Shown piece by piece: positions 62,088-64,000 of a stretch of DNA of 64,000 nt. The position numbers and the translations under genes were made by a program. The stretch is from Pseudonocardia sp. MH-G8 (GTDB taxonomy: Bacteria > Actinomycetota > Actinomycetes > Mycobacteriales > Pseudonocardiaceae). Positions within the stretch are counted from its first letter, which is position 1, and every line of letters begins with the position of its first letter. The stretch spans positions 1 through 64,000 of the forward strand of contig NZ_NKYF01000029.1 of the NCBI RefSeq assembly GCF_002262885.1. The letters run 5' to 3'. The notes beneath the pieces were generated by a model. It did not search any database and was not told the DNA's origin. It saw only the letters and a list, made by a program, of their open reading frames with translations.

Positions 62088-62157
62088 GATCCGTCCTCTC
62101 CGTCGTTCTGGTGTTCGTGCACCGAGAACCTTAGGGACGGTCGGCTGACATCTTCTG

Positions 62158-63144
62158 TCAGTGAAGGTGGTACATGTCGGCGAGAGCGGCGACGGTGCGG
62201 GCCACGTGCTCGCGCAGCGCCTCCGGTTCGAGCACCTCGACCTCGGCGCCCAGCCGCAGCAGCAGCCCGCCGGTGTGCTCCACCGACTCCATCGGGATCG
62301 CCACCCGCAACCAACCGTCTGGCTCCTCGGGGCGGGCGCTGTGTCGCGCGGCCGAGACCAGCGCCGGCTCCCACAGATGCGGCAGCAGGTCCAGCGCGCG
62401 CGGCGTGAGCCGCACGGTCGCTTCGCCGGTGTGGCGGCGGGCGTCGAACTCGCGCAGCGAAGCGTCCCAGTGGGCGGCCAGGTCGAATCCGGCGGGCCGC
62501 TCGAACCGCTCGTCCAGCACCCGCAGGCGGCTGATCTGAGCGACGCGGTAGGTCCGAACCTCGTCCGCCGCACCGCGGGAACCAGCCACCAGGTACCAGC
62601 GGCCGCCCTTGAGCACCACGCCGTAGGGCTCCAGGGTGCGAGACACCTCCGGTTTCGGCGCCCACCGGCGGTAGCGCACCCGGACCCGGCGCTGATCCCA
62701 CACCGCGCCCACCACCTCCCCCAGGTGCGGGGTGTGGTCCGGATCGATGTACCAGCCCGAGGTATCCAGGTGAAACCGCTGGTGCAGCCGGTTCGCCCGC
62801 TCCCGCAGGTCGTCGGGCAGCGCCGCCATCAGCTTCAGCCGGGCGGTGGCCAGCACCGCACCCAGCCCGAGATCCGCCGCCGGGCCGGGCAACCCGGTGA
62901 GGAACAAGGCCTCCGCCTCCTGCGAAGTTAGCCCGGTCAGCCGGGTGCGGTAGCCATCCAGCAGTGCATAGCCGCCGGCATGGCCCGCCTCCCCGTACAG
63001 CGGTATCCCCGCCGCGTGCAGCGACTCCACGTCCCGATACACCGTGCGGACCGAGACCTCCAGCTCACTCGCGAGCTGCCGCGCCGTCATCCGGCCCCTG
63101 GCCTGCAACAACAACAGAACCGACAGCAACCGGGCTGCGCGCAT
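62158..63144 (-). CDS. WYL-domain transcriptional regulator (YafY type)
   Basis: A 328-residue regulator: N-terminal HTH_11 winged helix (RMTARQLASELEVSVRTVYRDVESLHAAGIPLYGEAGHAGGYAL), a central WYL domain with GRWYLVAGSRGAADEVRTYRVAQISRLRV and a C-terminal WCX region. WYL proteins sense small ligands or nucleotides and often repress neighbouring genes. It lies directly upstream of, and in the same direction as, the dehalogenase-like gene, so the pair may be one transcription unit. Confidence 0.9.
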   Translation of the reverse strand: MRAARLLSVLLLLQARGRMTARQLASELEVSVRTVYRDVESLHAAGIPLYGEAGHAGGYALLDGYRTRLTGLTSQEAEALFLTGLPGPAADLGLGAVLATARLKLMAALPDDLRERANRLHQRFHLDTSGWYIDPDHTPHLGEVVGAVWDQRRVRVRYRRWAPKPEVSRTLEPYGVVLKGGRWYLVAGSRGAADEVRTYRVAQISRLRVLDERFERPAGFDLAAHWDASLREFDARRHTGEATVRLTPRALDLLPHLWEPALVSAARHSARPEEPDGWLRVAIPMESVEHTGGLLLRLGAEVEVLEPEALREHVARTVAALADMYHLH

Positions 63145-63387
63145 GCCAGCACGATGCCAGCCACCCCCGACGAGTCGGGCGCGGGCGGATCATGCGCGTC
63201 ACCTCCGGTCCGATTCTCTTCCGACCGCATCGCCTGGATCAGGCAACGATGGCTACTGCCTGCCCTGCGCTGCCTCGTCGAGGGCCGCGACCCGCCCGTG
63301 GAGTACGTCGTGCGTGACATCGAGGAGGGGAGTCGCCGGCACGGGCATCAGGGCGGGGGTCTAGTCCGGAGGACCTGACCGTCGGAA

Positions 63388-63975
63388 TGAGCAGCCGGTG
63401 GCAGATCTTCGACAACGGCGTCAAGCCGTACGCCTGCGGCGTCGTCACCCCATCCTCCGATCGACGCGGTGCGGCAGCTGGCCTCGGTACGCGGCCTCGC
63501 CGCCGAGGACCTCGAGCGCATCGACCTGCGGGTTCACCCGCTCGTCCTCGAACTCACCGGCAGGACCGAGCCGGGCACCGGCCTGGGAGGCAAGTTCAGC
63601 GTCGGCTTCGCCTGTGCGATCGCGTTGATCGAAGGAACGGCGGGCGAGCACCAGTTCACCGAGGCCAACGTGGCCGACCCGCGCGTGCGCGACCTCATGG
63701 CCCGGATCACGCCGGTCGCCAGCAGCGAGATCGACCACACCGAGGCGGTGGCCGTCGGCCACACCAGGGACGGCAGGCGGATCGAGGTCGTCGTCGAGCA
63801 CGCGACGGGCACTCCGCAGAACCGGATCACCGACAGCGAGCTCGCCGCGAAGTTCCACGGCCTCGCCGACCCCGTGCTCGGTGCAGCGCAAGCCGCCGAG
63901 CTCGACGCAGCGGTGTGGAAGGTGGCCGAGCTGGACGATCTCACCCAGCTCGTGGAACTCGCCTCGCTGCGGTGA
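63388..63975 (+). pseudogene. MmgE/PrpD C-terminal remnant with frameshift
   Basis: The frame from ATG 63388 reads WQIFDNGVKPYACGVVT, the core strand of PrpD proteins. An extra C near 63449 shifts the reading, and the match continues in another frame as IDAVRQLASVRGL, KFSVGFACAIALIEG, VADPRVRDLMARI and ITDSELAAKFHGLADPVLG to the stop at 63975. About 270 N-terminal residues are missing. It is not a copy of the intact MmgE/PrpD gene at 47859 but a separate decayed member. Confidence 0.8.
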
Positions 63976-64000
63976 CCAGATCGCTGGTCCAGGTCGGCCG

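Noticed and set aside
62980..63378. Plus-strand open frame ending in RQRWLLPALRCLVEGRDPP
   Set aside because: Its first half is antisense to the WYL regulator; the last ~50 residues look protein-like but match no family I can name.
1..64000. CRISPR arrays, tRNA or rRNA genes, riboswitches, replication origin
   Set aside because: No regularly spaced repeats, cloverleaf-like or conserved RNA segments, DnaA-box clusters or partition genes were noticed on reading both strands.

Overview
This is about 64 kb of high-GC DNA from an actinomycete, most like Pseudonocardia or a relative. The signs are GC-rich third codon positions, GTG starts, long runs of 4-bp ATGA/GTGA overlaps, F420/FMN luciferase-like oxidoreductases, and many IclR regulators. 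No rRNA, tRNA, CRISPR array or replication gene was seen. The whole window is accessory catabolic DNA built from modules, most of which combine a regulator, an importer and catabolic enzymes.

Module A (1-15.2 kb): the end of a hydantoinase B gene, three amidohydrolases, a SnoaL-like protein, an Lrp regulator, an XRE-cupin regulator, a complete five-gene dipeptide-type ABC importer, a TIGR04076 protein, a luciferase-like oxidoreductase and an alpha/beta hydrolase. The layout suggests uptake and hydrolysis of cyclic or linear amides. It converges on kynA-kynU (15.2-17.3 kb); with the alpha/beta hydrolase as a candidate formamidase these could take tryptophan to anthranilate.

Module B (17.8-25.6 kb): IclR regulator, then SnoaL-like, SDR, FAD dehydrogenase, MHS-type MFS importer, SDR, SnoaL-like and homogentisate 1,2-dioxygenase. 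It reads as import and aromatization or oxidation of an unknown ring compound towards homogentisate.

Module C (25.7-37.5 kb): gamma-glutamyltransferase, a second oligopeptide ABC importer with a fused two-domain ATPase, a crotonase, a divergent class C beta-lactamase-like hydrolase, an IclR regulator and a CaiB-type CoA-transferase.

Region D (37.5-44.6 kb) is a graveyard. It holds a truncated hydantoinase, a frameshifted FAD-linked oxidase joined to a headless SDR, fragments of a resolvase and an IS5-type transposase, one intact IclR gene, one intact orphan ABC ATPase, an in-frame chimera of a CoA-transferase with an ABC ATPase, and the 3' end of an IS3 element.

Module E (44.8-57.9 kb) is the most interesting block: an IclR gene and an opposing 12-gene operon. 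In transcription order the operon is tctC, tctB, tctA, luciferase-like oxidoreductase, enoyl-CoA hydratase, thiolase-fold protein, DUF35 protein, two CaiB CoA-transferases, MmgE/PrpD, acyl-CoA dehydrogenase, luciferase-like oxidoreductase. It has a strong promoter and a symmetric operator, and is bracketed by IS3 remnants in the same orientation. It looks like an acquired pathway for import, CoA activation and side-chain or ring degradation of an unidentified carboxylate.

Region F (58-64 kb): a DUF3500 lipoprotein, an apparently intact IS5-type transposase, a haloalkane dehalogenase-like hydrolase with a WYL regulator, and a frameshifted PrpD remnant.
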